Origin: Mucilaginibacter terrenus
Lineage (GTDB): Bacteria > Bacteroidota > Bacteroidia > Sphingobacteriales > Sphingobacteriaceae
NCBI RefSeq assembly: GCF_003432065.1
Contig: NZ_QWDE01000001.1
Location: 2,108,001 to 2,172,000 of the forward strand
Direction: 5' to 3'
DNA length: 64,000 nt
The notes under the pieces were generated by a model. That model was not told the DNA's origin and ran no database searches. It worked only from the letters and a program-made list of their open reading frames with translations. Shown one piece after another: positions 35,326-44,773 of the stretch; within the stretch, counting starts at the first letter, position 1, and each line of letters begins with the position of its first letter. A program made the position numbers and the translations under genes.

Positions 35326-36115
35326 ACCCGTTGGCGCGTACGGTTAGCTCGGCGATATCAAGCACCTTAATTTCCTGTTCCTTTTCCATGTGTTTTACGC
35401 CGTCGGTAAGCATGGTCATACAAAATGGGCAACCCGATGCAATTACATCTGCCTTGGCTTCTATTACGTCAAGCATCCGTTCATCGTTAATGTCCTTCCT
35501 GCCGGGTTCGGGCTCTTTAAACATCTGCGCGCCACCGGCACCGCAGCATAACCCGTTGCTTTTGCAGCGTTTCATTTCTACCAGCTCCGCGTCAAGTATC
35601 TCCAGCGCTTTGCGTGGTGCCTCGTAAATGTTGTTACCCCGGCCCAGGTAGCAGGGGTCGTGAAAGGTTATCTTGCGGCCTTTAAAGCTCTCGCCGCCTT
35701 CGGCTTTAAGCTTACCTTCATCAATCAGCTGCTGGATAAGCTGGCTATGGTGTATTACTTCGTAATTACCGCCAAGGCCGGGGTATTCGTTACGAATGGT
35801 ATTAAAGCAGTGCGGGCAACCCGTAACAATCTTTTTGATGTTATAGCCATCCAGCACCTGTATGTTCATCATCGCCTGCATCTGGAACAGGAACTCATTG
35901 CCGGCCCGTTTAGCAGGATCGCCGGTGCAACTTTCCTCGGTGCCCAATACCGCGAAGCTTATGCCCACATGCTGCAGTATCTTGCATATGTCGCGGGTTA
36001 TCTTCTGCGCACGCTCATCAAAGCTCCCGGCACAGCCAACCCAAAACAGTATCTCGGGTTCTTTACCCTGGGCAGCCATTTCGGCCATGGTAGGTATCAT
36101 CAGTTCTGTTGTCAT
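35321..36115 (-). CDS. (Fe-S)-binding CCG-domain protein (HdrB/LutA-like)
   Basis: The 264-residue soluble protein has two cysteine-rich CCG domains. The first has VGCAGSFDERAQ...ESCTGDP...GCPHCFNT and the second DPCYLGRGN...GLCCGAGGAQMF...GCPFCMTML. Such domains bind [4Fe-4S] or noncubane clusters in heterodisulfide reductase B, glycolate oxidase GlcF and lactate LutA. It is likely the soluble subunit of a redox complex with the membrane protein encoded two genes upstream. The genes are closely spaced, with a DUF2750 gene in between. Confidence 0.9.
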   Translation of the reverse strand: MTTELMIPTMAEMAAQGKEPEILFWVGCAGSFDERAQKITRDICKILQHVGISFAVLGTEESCTGDPAKRAGNEFLFQMQAMMNIQVLDGYNIKKIVTGCPHCFNTIRNEYPGLGGNYEVIHHSQLIQQLIDEGKLKAEGGESFKGRKITFHDPCYLGRGNNIYEAPRKALEILDAELVEMKRCKSNGLCCGAGGAQMFKEPEPGRKDINDERMLDVIEAKADVIASGCPFCMTMLTDGVKHMEKEQEIKVLDIAELTVRANGL

Positions 36116-36124
36116 TGTCTGCGC

Positions 36125-36568
36125 TTATTCGTCGTCCGCTTCGCTTATGTCCTCAATAAAGTCGTCGATGCTGGTATAGTTCCTAAACTTAATTGCCGAG
36201 TTGATGGCCTTGAGCTTGTTGAGCACATCCAATGCAAGTTGCAAGGGCTGGCTTTCGGCCCCAAACATGTTGGCGTCCCAGTTCACACCGGCCAGGGCAT
36301 GGCTCTCGGCCATTTCTACACACCAGCTTTCCAGGAACTCCGCCAGCGATACCTCTGCAGGAGCATACCCCTTCCACTCGTCACGTGCACATGCCTTAGC
36401 ATACGCTCTCTCCGACCAAAACGGAACTACGGTTATTTCCTCATCCTCATTAGAATGCGAGTTGGCCCAACCGCCTTTACTTTGTAACGCCCATACCGCC
36501 TTTGAGGCCGAAACTTTTTCTACAAAAATCCGGTACTTGTCTTCTATCGCTATATCGTTTTGCAGCAT
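36125..36568 (-). CDS. DUF2750 family protein
   Basis: The 147-residue protein has the DUF2750 core: KYRIFVEKVSASKAVWALQS, VVPFWSERAYAKACARDEW and VSLAEFLESWCVEMAESHALAGVNWD. The function of the family is unknown. It lies between two Fe-S protein genes with gaps of 1 and 9 nt, so it is certainly cotranscribed with them. It contains no cysteine cluster or TM segment. Confidence 0.88.
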   Translation of the reverse strand: MLQNDIAIEDKYRIFVEKVSASKAVWALQSKGGWANSHSNEDEEITVVPFWSERAYAKACARDEWKGYAPAEVSLAEFLESWCVEMAESHALAGVNWDANMFGAESQPLQLALDVLNKLKAINSAIKFRNYTSIDDFIEDISEADDE

Positions 36569-36569
36569 A

Positions 36570-37871
36570 TCAATTCTTATCTACCCAGTTCAGGCGGTCG
36601 GCGGGGCTGTACTTCCAGGGAGCGCCGTTGTTTTCCATATTCCCGAACATGTTATTTAAACTTCCCGGCGCCTGAGATTCCTCCATAACAATGTAGCGCC
36701 GCATCTCGGTAATAATCTCCAGCGGGTTGATGTTAACCGGGCAGGCCTCTACGCACGCGTTGCAGGTAGTACAAGCCCATAACTCCTCGCGTGTGATGTA
36801 ATTGTCCAGCAGCACATTTTCGTCTGTATAGTCTTTGCCGTGTTTATCTATATTTCTGCCGATTTCAGTTACCCTGTCGCGGGTGTCCATCATGATCTTG
36901 CGCGGCGACAGCAGCTTACCTGTAATATTCGCCGGGCATACCGATGTACACCTGCCACACTCGGTACAGGTGTAAGCTTCCATTAAGTTTTTCCAGGTAA
37001 GGTCTGTAACGTCTTTTGCGCCAAACCGGGTGGCCTCTGTGGTGGGCTCCGGAACAAAGGACGGATCAAGCATGGCTTTTACCTCTCCTGTGACCGACGC
37101 CATATTGGTAAATTCTCCCTTAGGCTCCAGCTTTGAATAATACGTATTTGGAAAGGCCAGCAGAATATGGAAGTGTTTGGAGTACGGCAGGTAGTTCAGA
37201 AACGCCAGGATACCTACAATATGAAACCACCAGCAGGCGCGTTCTAAAACAACTAACGTTGCCGCAGCAGATGGCAGCAGCGGTGCTATAAACGAGCTAA
37301 CCGGGAAGCTCCCTGCCTGCACATAGTGCCCGAAATGCATTGCCTGTAGTTTATAATCGGCAGCATTCATGGTCAGGAAGGCCGTCATCAGCAGTATTTC
37401 TGTGATCAATATATAATTTGCATCACTCTTAGGCCAACTGGTCATCTCTGTGCCGGTAAAGCGTTTCAAACGGAGTACATTACGGCGAGCCAGGAATACA
37501 ACGCAAGCTAGCAATACCAGCAAAGCTAAAACTTCAAATCCGCCTATCAGTAAGCTGTACAAACTACCAAGCGGCTTTGAAAACACCCGATGACCACCGA
37601 AAATGCCATCAATAGTAATCTCCAGCACTTCCAGGTTGATAATGATGAAGCCCAGATAAACAAAAAAATGCAGCACTGCAGCCATGGGACGCTTTGTCAT
37701 TTTTGATTGACCGAGCGCTACCTTGGCCATTACTTTCCAGCGTTCTGCTGGGTTATCGCTGCGATCAACGTCTCTGCCCAGCAAAATATTACGCCGCACT
37801 TTTGCTACGTTCCTGGCAAAAAGGTAAACTGCACCGAGTAAAACAACAATGAAAATAATCTGACCAATCAT
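36570..37871 (-). CDS. Membrane-bound 4Fe-4S dicluster oxidoreductase subunit
   Basis: The 433-residue protein has about six N-terminal TM helices (residues 1-240). A cytoplasmic ferredoxin domain follows with two 4Fe-4S motifs, CTECGRCTSVCPANITGK near 305 and CTTCNACVEACPVN near 368. Histidines in the TM part (HFFVYLGF, HFGHYV, WWFHIVG) could bind heme b, as in NarI/HdrE-like subunits. It probably passes electrons between a soluble donor and menaquinone together with the CCG protein. The donor is unknown; an ETF link is only a possibility. Confidence 0.88.
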   Translation of the reverse strand: MIGQIIFIVVLLGAVYLFARNVAKVRRNILLGRDVDRSDNPAERWKVMAKVALGQSKMTKRPMAAVLHFFVYLGFIIINLEVLEITIDGIFGGHRVFSKPLGSLYSLLIGGFEVLALLVLLACVVFLARRNVLRLKRFTGTEMTSWPKSDANYILITEILLMTAFLTMNAADYKLQAMHFGHYVQAGSFPVSSFIAPLLPSAAATLVVLERACWWFHIVGILAFLNYLPYSKHFHILLAFPNTYYSKLEPKGEFTNMASVTGEVKAMLDPSFVPEPTTEATRFGAKDVTDLTWKNLMEAYTCTECGRCTSVCPANITGKLLSPRKIMMDTRDRVTEIGRNIDKHGKDYTDENVLLDNYITREELWACTTCNACVEACPVNINPLEIITEMRRYIVMEESQAPGSLNNMFGNMENNGAPWKYSPADRLNWVDKN

Positions 37872-38081
37872 ATTTATTATGCAAGCATAGTAATTTAATA
37901 TGTAAAATACCAGATGCTCGTGCTTATTCTTGTAAAGGTAAAATTTGGTTAGTTGTTTTAAAGACGGCCCTGATAAATGCTTTATAATTTTTTTGAAGGA
38001 TCTTTAACAATGTAAATGATTGACGCACAACTTAAACGCACTAAAGCAGTACGTTGATTGTCTATAAAATGAAAAAAAACT

Positions 38082-38110
38082 TTTGGGGAATAAAAAAAAC
38101 GCTACATTTG
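38082..38110 (+). promoter_or_regulatory. Promoter of tRNA-Phe
   Basis: TTTG at 38082-38085 and TACATTTG at 38103-38110 are separated by 17 nt and end 16 nt before the tRNA. This is close to the Bacteroidota consensus. Confidence 0.7.
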
Positions 38111-38126
38111 CAATCCCAATCGGGAC

Positions 38127-38199
38127 GGTATCATAGCTCAGTTGGTAGAGCAAAGGACTGAAAATCCTTGTGTCGCTGGTTCGATTCCAGCTGATACCA
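38127..38199 (+). tRNA. tRNA-Phe (anticodon GAA)
   Basis: The 73-nt tRNA has acceptor GGTATCA pairing with TGATACC, D-arm GCTCAGTTGGTAGAGC, anticodon stem AGGA around loop CTGAAAA (anticodon GAA) and T-arm CTGGTTCGATTCCAG. CCA is not encoded. It stands alone with a promoter and a terminator. Confidence 0.97.
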
Positions 38200-38206
38200 C
38201 ACCAAT

Positions 38207-38237
38207 AAAAACCCTGTAATTACTACAGGGTTTTTTT
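38207..38237 (+). terminator. Intrinsic terminator of tRNA-Phe
   Basis: AAAAACCCTGTA and TACAGGGTTTTTTT form a perfect stem directly after the tRNA. Confidence 0.95.
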
Positions 38238-38440
38238 ATTTACCTGATATTTACGGGCAACTGCTCTTTAAAGATAAGTCACAAGACAAAGATTACTCAT
38301 CTAAACTCTTAAATAAAACTTGTTGACATCTTATTTCTACAATTCAATAGATAAACAAATCCGCTAGGTCGTTCCTTTTTCAATGGTATAAAGCTTAGTC
38401 ATCGTAGTAACGTTTTTATAGCTTATTTTTGTTCAGATAG
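38238..38440. other. Intergenic stretch without a gene
   Basis: The rest of the 569-nt gap around tRNA-Phe (37872-38126 and 38238-38440) is AT-rich, with no coding frame of convincing length, no repeat found elsewhere and no other hairpin terminator. It must contain promoters for the flanking divergent genes. Confidence 0.5.
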
Positions 38441-39877
38441 ATGGTGTTAGAAAAGCGAGATTACGATGCAGTGGTGGTTGGCTCTGGCCCCAACGGGCTT
38501 GCCGCAGCTATACTTTTGCAACAAAATGGGTTAAGGGTACTGGTAATTGAAGCAAAAGACACCATAGGTGGCGGCCTGCGCACAGCGGAACTTACCTTGC
38601 CGGGCTTCAAACATGATATCTGTTCAGCCATATACCCTTTAGCGGCGGGATCACCGTTCTTTAAGACGTTACCACTAGATAGGTTCGGATTGGAGTGGAT
38701 CTATCCGGAAATAGATGCGGCTCATCCGTTCGACAATGGAACTGCAGCTTCGCTTTCGCGGTCGATAGAAGAAACAGCAAACCGGCTTGGCGCAGACCGC
38801 CAGAACTACCTGGACCTGATGCGACCTGTTACCAAAAACTGGCCCTACCTGGCACCCGAGCTTTTAGGTCCGTTAGGCTTTCCTAAACATCCGCTTAAGC
38901 TGGCGAAATTCGGGCTTTCTGCCATACAGCCTGCTACATGGCTTCAAAGGAAGTTTGAAACGGTGGAAGCTAAAGGCCTTTTTGCAGGTATGGCCGCTCA
39001 TGCTATACAGCCTTTAAGTAATATAGCCACCTCATCAATTGCGCTGGTGTTAATGGCCAATGCACATCTAAACGGATGGGTAATACCCAAAGGCGGCTCA
39101 CAAAGCATAGCAAGCGCGCTCAGCAATTACTTCATATCCCTTGGTGGCGTAATAGAAACCGGGACTTACGTAAGATCTCTTCAGCAGCTTCCATCATCTC
39201 ACGCCGTTCTGTTCGATATCACACCGAAACAATTATTGCAGATAGCAGGCCATAAATTTTCATCGCTGTACAAATGGCAACTCAACCGCTTCCGTTACGG
39301 AGATGGTGTTTTTAAGGTTGACTGGGCGCTGGATGCACCAATTCCGTTTTCAGCCCAGGGATGCCGTAAAGCGGGTACTGTACATATCGGCGGCACTTTT
39401 GAGGAGATTGCTGCATCTGAACGGGCACCTTTCAAACGACAGCATTCTGAACGGCCGTATGTGCTGCTCGCCCAGCAAAGCCTGTTCGACAGCACACGGG
39501 CACCCACCGGCAAACATACCGGCTGGGCTTATTGCCACGTGCCAAATGGTTCTAAAAAGGACATGACTACTATCATAGAAAACCAGGTAGAACGCTTTGC
39601 ACCAGGCTTTAAGGAGCGTATACTTGCCCGGCACACTTTTGATACGGCCCAGATGGAAGAGCATAATCCTAACTACATTGGCGGGGATATAAATGGCGGA
39701 GTGCTGGACATTACCCAGTTGTTCACCCGACCTGTCTTAAGAGCATCACCTTACAAAACGTCTGCAAAGGGACTATACATCTGCTCCTCCTCTACTCCAC
39801 CGGGAGGCGGTGTGCACGGCATGTGCGGGTACCATGCCGCCAGGCGCGCGCTAAAAGATATCTGGAATATTCGGTAA
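38441..39877 (+). CDS. FAD-dependent CrtI/CrtO-like oxidoreductase
   Basis: The 478-residue phytoene-desaturase-family protein has the dinucleotide motif VVVGSGPNGLAAAILLQQNGLRVLVIEA near residues 11-38 and GGGLRTAELTLPGFKHDICSAIYPLA after it. It ends with a C-terminal FAD segment SSTPPGGGVHGMCGYHAARRAL. The GPNGL start and HDICSAIYP segment resemble CrtO-type ketolases and their uncharacterised relatives more than classical CrtI. A role in carotenoid modification is possible, because crtB-idi and CarH lie 5 kb away, but substrate is not shown. Confidence 0.85.
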   Translation: MVLEKRDYDAVVVGSGPNGLAAAILLQQNGLRVLVIEAKDTIGGGLRTAELTLPGFKHDICSAIYPLAAGSPFFKTLPLDRFGLEWIYPEIDAAHPFDNGTAASLSRSIEETANRLGADRQNYLDLMRPVTKNWPYLAPELLGPLGFPKHPLKLAKFGLSAIQPATWLQRKFETVEAKGLFAGMAAHAIQPLSNIATSSIALVLMANAHLNGWVIPKGGSQSIASALSNYFISLGGVIETGTYVRSLQQLPSSHAVLFDITPKQLLQIAGHKFSSLYKWQLNRFRYGDGVFKVDWALDAPIPFSAQGCRKAGTVHIGGTFEEIAASERAPFKRQHSERPYVLLAQQSLFDSTRAPTGKHTGWAYCHVPNGSKKDMTTIIENQVERFAPGFKERILARHTFDTAQMEEHNPNYIGGDINGGVLDITQLFTRPVLRASPYKTSAKGLYICSSSTPPGGGVHGMCGYHAARRALKDIWNIR

Positions 39878-39946
39878 AAAACACATCTAAAAGGATGTTT
39901 TAAGCGGGTTTGGTGAACCAAAATCTGCAAAAACCACACTTTTTAA
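39878..39946 (+). repeat. Partial copy of the dispersed intergenic element
   Basis: Starting right at the stop codon of the oxidoreductase, this stretch has AAAAGG followed 39 nt later by CAAAAACCACAC and TTTTTAA. The same two blocks sit 39 nt apart in the full copy at 11.9 kb (11971 and 12010). A weak hairpin AAAACACAT/ATGTTTT lies where the other copies have theirs. The 5' paired TGTTCA module is absent. Confidence 0.6.
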
Positions 39947-40055
39947 TATACCCAACAGTATATACTCCATCGTGACTTCAACAACAAAAAATTAGGTTTT
40001 CTATCGCAACGTTTATTTGGCGTGCCTAGTCTACACGGTACGTTACCGTTTTACA

Positions 40056-41048
40056 ATGAAACATTTTACTCTTTTCTCACTTGTAGTCCTGATCTGCTTT
40101 TCGTCTTCCTGCAAAAAAGACCAACCCCAATCACCAGCTCCTGCACCAACGCCTACCACCTATCCGGAATGGGTTACCTACAGCACCACAAATTCTGCGT
40201 TGCCTAATGACCAGGTGAATGCTATTACCGTAAGCAAAGACAACGTAAAGTGGGTAGCAACTGCCGGCGGACTCGCCAGTTTAACAGGCGACCAATGGAA
40301 TATTTATAATAAGGTTAATACGGCGCTGCCGTCAGATATGATCCAGGCTGTGGCTGTAGAAAACGACGGATCCGTTTGGGTAGGTACCGATAACGGCCTT
40401 GCCCGTCTGCATAACAAACAATGGTCCGTTTATACGATGTCCAACAGCATACTTCCAAACAATAATATAAAGTGCATTACGCACGATGCAGCGCATAATA
40501 CTACGTGGATAGCAACAGATGATGGTATTGTAAAAGTAAGTGACGGCAAGTGGGACAATATTGAAGAATATAACGTGAAGCTTTCGCTGACCACTGATCG
40601 GGATGGTGCTTTGTGGGCAGGAGTATTTAATGACTTTGCGTTTATCGCCATGATAAAGAAATATGCCAACGGCCGCTGGACTACCTACCGGCTCGACCAA
40701 ATGGGTTATACCTCTGCTATCCCGTATGATATTGAAATAGGGAGAGACAACAATCCCGTTGCCGTACTCGGCGGCACTGTAGTAAAGGCCGCCATTAAGT
40801 TTAACGGCACCAGCTGGGATGAACTTACCCGTCCAGAGCAGGCACGAGGTTTAAGGACAATGGTTGTGAACGATGATGCTGTGTGGGTTGGCGGCGCAAC
40901 GTTCTCCCGCTTTGGCGATAAAAAGGCTCCTTTGATTTCCCTGCCCGGGACGGACTCTCCTATCCTTTCGATGGCTTTAGATAACAACGGCCGTAAATGG
41001 CTGGGCACCTACTATGGTGGCGTAGTAGTTTACAATCCAAAGATGTGA
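40056..41048 (+). CDS. Lipoprotein with two-component-regulator-type (Reg_prop) beta propeller
   Basis: The 330-residue protein starts at the ATG at 40056 (MKHFTLFSLVVLICFSSSC), which gives a lipobox SSSC; an in-frame start at 40017 would spoil the signal peptide. After a Pro/Thr-rich linker there are repeated ~45-residue blades with VNAITVSKDNVKWVATAGGLASL, IQAVAVENDGSVWVGTDNGLARL and IKCITHD..TTWIATDDGIVKV, the Reg_prop pattern found in hybrid two-component sensors. There is no kinase part, so it is likely a cell-surface binding protein. Confidence 0.85.
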   Translation: MKHFTLFSLVVLICFSSSCKKDQPQSPAPAPTPTTYPEWVTYSTTNSALPNDQVNAITVSKDNVKWVATAGGLASLTGDQWNIYNKVNTALPSDMIQAVAVENDGSVWVGTDNGLARLHNKQWSVYTMSNSILPNNNIKCITHDAAHNTTWIATDDGIVKVSDGKWDNIEEYNVKLSLTTDRDGALWAGVFNDFAFIAMIKKYANGRWTTYRLDQMGYTSAIPYDIEIGRDNNPVAVLGGTVVKAAIKFNGTSWDELTRPEQARGLRTMVVNDDAVWVGGATFSRFGDKKAPLISLPGTDSPILSMALDNNGRKWLGTYYGGVVVYNPKM

Positions 41049-41315
41049 GTTAACATTAGAAGGAGTTTTCAGGCTTGTTCATCGCCTTACATTTGTAAAA
41101 AAGATGTTACCAAAAGAGGCACAGAAACATCAATCTTAGTCTACATTCTTATTTTACCCCCGCCGCTAAAAAAAAATACCCCCCTGATATGAACATGTGT
41201 GGCTGAATTTAACTGGCAGCAAAGAAGCTCAGCGACAGACATTCTATATTTATAAAAAGATATACTTTTTTTATAATTATTATTGCTGTTCTGTTGTTAA
41301 AACGCCAATAATCTC

Positions 41316-43967
41316 ATGTTTAAATTCTCTTTTACACTACTTTTTATTTCTACTTTTCTGAGCGTGATTACCTTCTTTGGTGATCGTACGCCGGCAAGTA
41401 ATACATCAGCCAAAAAGGAAAATCAGGGCAAGTTGCCCGTTAAGGCCAACTGGCCCGACGGCTTAACAGTTACCCCGTTTACCGGGCCCGACCTTACCCC
41501 CAGTCCTGCATGTTTAGCTACTGCAGCAACAGGCGAAGTTTATGTGGGTGTAGATATGATGGGCTCGCTTGGAAAAGCGCCAGGCAAAGGGCGTATCCTG
41601 CGGCTTGTAGATAAAGATAACGATGGAAAACTGGACAGCCATACCGAGTTTGCCAAAGTTGACAATCCCCGGGGCATCCAGATCATCGGAAATAAAGTTT
41701 ATGTACTGCACACCATCTTCTCTCCCGAAACCCACACTGCTACTGGCATGGACCTGGTGGTGTTTGAAGATAAAGACAAAGACGGCGTAGCTGACGGACC
41801 TTCTAAGCCGTTAATAGAACATATCAGCAACCCTAACATGCTGGCAGAACGCGGTACCGACCATGCTACCAATGGCATACGGCTAGGTATAGATGGCTGG
41901 ATATATATTGCTGTGGGCGACTTTGGCTTTCACGATGCTGTTGATCGTAGCGGAAAAAAGCTAACTATGCTGGGTGGTGGCATTGTGCGTGTACGGCCCG
42001 ACGGCACCGAAATGGAAATTTACAGCCACGGTACCCGGAACATATATGATGTTGCTATTGACCCTTACATGAACATTTTCACCCGCGATAATACCAATGA
42101 TGGCGGCGGGTGGAACATCAGGTTCTCTCATCATATACAATCTGCAGAATATGGCTATCCGCTGCTGTTCCAGCATTTCACTGATGAGATTATCCCTGCC
42201 CTGGCAGACCTTGGCGGTGGCTCGGGAACTGGTTGCCTTTTTATGGATGAAGATACATGGCCGGCTAAATACAACCACGTGCCCATGATGGCAGACTGGG
42301 GAAGAAACGAGTTGTTCATCCACCGCGTAACGCCAAGCGGTGCCAGCTTTACACAAAAAGAAGAAAACTTTATTGACCTGTCGCAGATAACGGACCTTGA
42401 CGTGGACGGCTCCGGAAGATTATACTTATCTGCCTGGGATGGCGCAGGGTACGAGGGTGCACCGGATAAAGGCTACGTTTTACGGGCGGTACCAACAGGC
42501 TGGACGTACAAAGCCTTTCCAAACCTAAAAGCGGCTTCGATTCAGGACCTGGCCCGCATGCTTACCTCAGGCAGCGCAGTTGCCAGGATAAACGCCTCAC
42601 AGGAATTATTAACTCGCCCGGCAGATGAAGCTGCTAAAGCGTGTTTAAATATTGCACAACAAGTTAATCAGCCGCTTTACGGGCGTGTGGTAGCATTATA
42701 TACCTACGCCCAGCTCGCAGGCGCACAGGCTATTCCTTCACTCGTGAAGTTATCTGCTGACGTTAAAATGAAAGAGTTTGCACTAAGGGCACTGGCCGAT
42801 AGGAAAGCAACTCTCCAGGATGTGCCAACCGAGCCTTTTTTGAAAGGCCTTAAAGATACATCTGCACGGGTACAGGCGGCAGCTATTATTGGCCTTGGCA
42901 GGCTCAACAGACCTGAAATTGCACAGGCGCTACTGCAAACTAAAGTACCTGCAAGTTTTGTAGCACCCGGCAAAGAAGCAGAAGGCCCACATGCTAAGCC
43001 AAACTCCGCAATAGTGCCCGCACATTTAGCCGTACGGGCGCTTGTAAGCTTAAACGCGGTAAACGCCTGCGTAAATGCAATCGGAACACAAAACAACACC
43101 CTTGCGCTTTGGGCCTTGCGGTACATGCATGACGATAAAGCAGTAAGCGGCTTAATATCAGCTTATGCACGTGTTAAAAACGAGAAAGTTAAGAAGCAAA
43201 TACTTACAACACTTGGCCGGCTGTACCGTAAGGAAAAAGACTATGATGGTTCATGGTGGTGGAGTACCCGGCCCGATTCACATGGCCCGTATTATAACGC
43301 CGTGCTATGGGGCTCATCGCCTAAAATAAAAACCTTCCTTTCAGCGGTTCGCGCCAAGTCTGATGCTGCAGGAAAAACATTTTTTGCTGACCTGAATGCC
43401 CGTAATCAAATGGGTATCCCGGCGTTTGGAGGTGAAGAAAAAGTATTAGCTTCCAAGGAAGTAAAGGTTGACCTGGACAAGATCCGGAACAAAAAAGGGC
43501 AAATAGGTAAATCGTCCATAGAAGATATTATGCTCGCCTTAGCTAAGATAAAGGGTGACCCGATAAAAGGCAAGGCGTTGTTTGCTCAACAGGGCTGTAT
43601 TGCGTGCCATAATCTTAGCAGGTCGCAAAAACCTAAAGGGCCGTTCATGGGCCAGATAGGCTCTATCATGACCCGCCAGCAAATAGCCGAATCGATATTG
43701 AAGCCAAACGCATCCATATCACAGGGGTTTGCTACGGTGATGGTGACGGCAAAAGGAAACAAGAGCTATACCGGCTTTGTTACAGAGGATTCGGCACAAA
43801 AGATGGTAATGCGCGACATAGGCGGCAATGTTTATACTATCAAAAAGTCGGATGTGATATCGCGTAAAGAAATGAAAACTTCGATGATGCCAACAGGATT
43901 GGCAAACGCGCTATCGTACGAAGAGTTTGCATCCCTCGTGACCTTCCTTTCTCAACAGAAAAACTAG
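41316..43967 (+). CDS. Secreted dehydrogenase-like propeller / HEAT / cytochrome c protein
   Basis: The 883-residue protein has an N-terminal signal segment. Residues ~45-390 form a PQQ/glucose-sorbosone dehydrogenase-like beta propeller (VTPFTGPDLTPSPACLATAATGEVYVGVD, GTDHATNGIRLGIDGWIYIAVGDFG, YGYPLLFQHF). Residues ~400-640 are HEAT-like helical repeats, and a C-terminal cytochrome c domain has heme motif CIACH near 765 with a distal Met candidate (KTSMMPTG near 855). It resembles the large fused proteins of Planctomycetes and Bacteroidota thought to oxidise sugars in the periplasm. The substrate is unknown. Confidence 0.9.
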   Translation: MFKFSFTLLFISTFLSVITFFGDRTPASNTSAKKENQGKLPVKANWPDGLTVTPFTGPDLTPSPACLATAATGEVYVGVDMMGSLGKAPGKGRILRLVDKDNDGKLDSHTEFAKVDNPRGIQIIGNKVYVLHTIFSPETHTATGMDLVVFEDKDKDGVADGPSKPLIEHISNPNMLAERGTDHATNGIRLGIDGWIYIAVGDFGFHDAVDRSGKKLTMLGGGIVRVRPDGTEMEIYSHGTRNIYDVAIDPYMNIFTRDNTNDGGGWNIRFSHHIQSAEYGYPLLFQHFTDEIIPALADLGGGSGTGCLFMDEDTWPAKYNHVPMMADWGRNELFIHRVTPSGASFTQKEENFIDLSQITDLDVDGSGRLYLSAWDGAGYEGAPDKGYVLRAVPTGWTYKAFPNLKAASIQDLARMLTSGSAVARINASQELLTRPADEAAKACLNIAQQVNQPLYGRVVALYTYAQLAGAQAIPSLVKLSADVKMKEFALRALADRKATLQDVPTEPFLKGLKDTSARVQAAAIIGLGRLNRPEIAQALLQTKVPASFVAPGKEAEGPHAKPNSAIVPAHLAVRALVSLNAVNACVNAIGTQNNTLALWALRYMHDDKAVSGLISAYARVKNEKVKKQILTTLGRLYRKEKDYDGSWWWSTRPDSHGPYYNAVLWGSSPKIKTFLSAVRAKSDAAGKTFFADLNARNQMGIPAFGGEEKVLASKEVKVDLDKIRNKKGQIGKSSIEDIMLALAKIKGDPIKGKALFAQQGCIACHNLSRSQKPKGPFMGQIGSIMTRQQIAESILKPNASISQGFATVMVTAKGNKSYTGFVTEDSAQKMVMRDIGGNVYTIKKSDVISRKEMKTSMMPTGLANALSYEEFASLVTFLSQQKN

Positions 43968-43981
43968 GATAACATGTTCTA

Positions 43982-44192
43982 GGGTGTCCCGCTCTTTAAT
44001 CGGGACACCCGGGACACCTAAAAAAGACATCTATCTATAAACCAGTAATTTGCGTAATTAAAGCGGGACAGTGCGGGACAGTATAAAAGCTTTAATAAAA
44101 ACAACTACAAGTCAGTATAAGAGGCTGTTATACTGAAATTCGATCATTTACAAACTGTGCCATAAACACCGGCTTTGGGACAGTTTGGGACA
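43982..44192. repeat. Intergenic GGGACA/TGTCCC word cluster
   Basis: The 281-nt gap between two convergent genes holds GGGTGTCCCG (43982) facing CGGGACACCC (44001), then GGGACACC again at 44011. Tandem GGGACA pairs follow at 44065/44075 and 44177/44187, each 10 bp apart, the last running into a poly-T tract. The pairing and spacing match the TGTTCA and TGTAACA clusters although the word differs. Confidence 0.7.
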
Positions 44193-44248
44193 GCAAATTT
44201 TTTTATAAACAATACATTAACGGGTACCCATTCCTAAAAACATTGCGG

Positions 44249-44773
44249 TTAGATCAAGTCGCGTACGGTAAGTTCTTTTAGCAGTACTTTAAACCAGTAA
44301 GTGTAATGGTCGGGGTTTGCGGCAGCATCTGCTGTTAGCTCTTCTAAGTCGGCGTAGCGCCACGCATCAGCTTCTTCCGCATTAATTTCAGGTATACCAT
44401 TATAATTTCCGAGGTATACATGATCTATTTCATGTTCTGTAAGCCCGTTCTCCAACTCGGCACGGTATCTAAAGGTGAATATCTCTTTTAATTCACATTC
44501 AAAACCCATTTCTTCGAGTAGCCGCCTGTTGGCAGCGGCATGTGTTTCTTCTCCGGGGCGAGGGTGGCTGCAGCAGGTATTTGACCATAACCCGGCAGAG
44601 TGATATTTACTTAACGCACGCTGCTGCAACAGCATTTGCCCTTCGTCATTAAATACAATTACAGAGAACGCCCGGTGCAGCAACCCCTTTCGGTGTGCTT
44701 CCATTTTCTCCATTACACCGGTTTCCCGGTCGTCACTGTCCACCAGTATCACCTGGTCATATCCCTGCATCAT
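44249..44773 (-). CDS. idi: Isopentenyl-diphosphate delta-isomerase, type 1
   Basis: The 174-residue Nudix-fold enzyme interconverts IPP and DMAPP. It has LHRAFSVIVFNDEGQMLLQQRA near residues 32-53, the catalytic Cys in WSNTCCSHPRPGE (Cys67) and the metal/catalytic Glu in LTEHEIDHVY near 113. The length equals the family norm. Its start overlaps the phytoene synthase stop by ATGA, so the two are coupled to feed carotenoid synthesis. Confidence 0.97.
   Translation of the reverse strand: MMQGYDQVILVDSDDRETGVMEKMEAHRKGLLHRAFSVIVFNDEGQMLLQQRALSKYHSAGLWSNTCCSHPRPGEETHAAANRRLLEEMGFECELKEIFTFRYRAELENGLTEHEIDHVYLGNYNGIPEINAEEADAWRYADLEELTADAAANPDHYTYWFKVLLKELTVRDLI

Noticed and set aside
35660..36487. 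275-codon plus-strand frame
   Set aside because: It is antisense to the CCG Fe-S and DUF2750 genes, which have clear motifs; composition is that of a complementary frame.
41049..41315. Repeat or terminator in the gap before the cytochrome protein
   Set aside because: Two C-runs (ACCCCCG and ACCCCCC) near 41155-41185 look alike, but no hairpin or match to the other intergenic elements is present.
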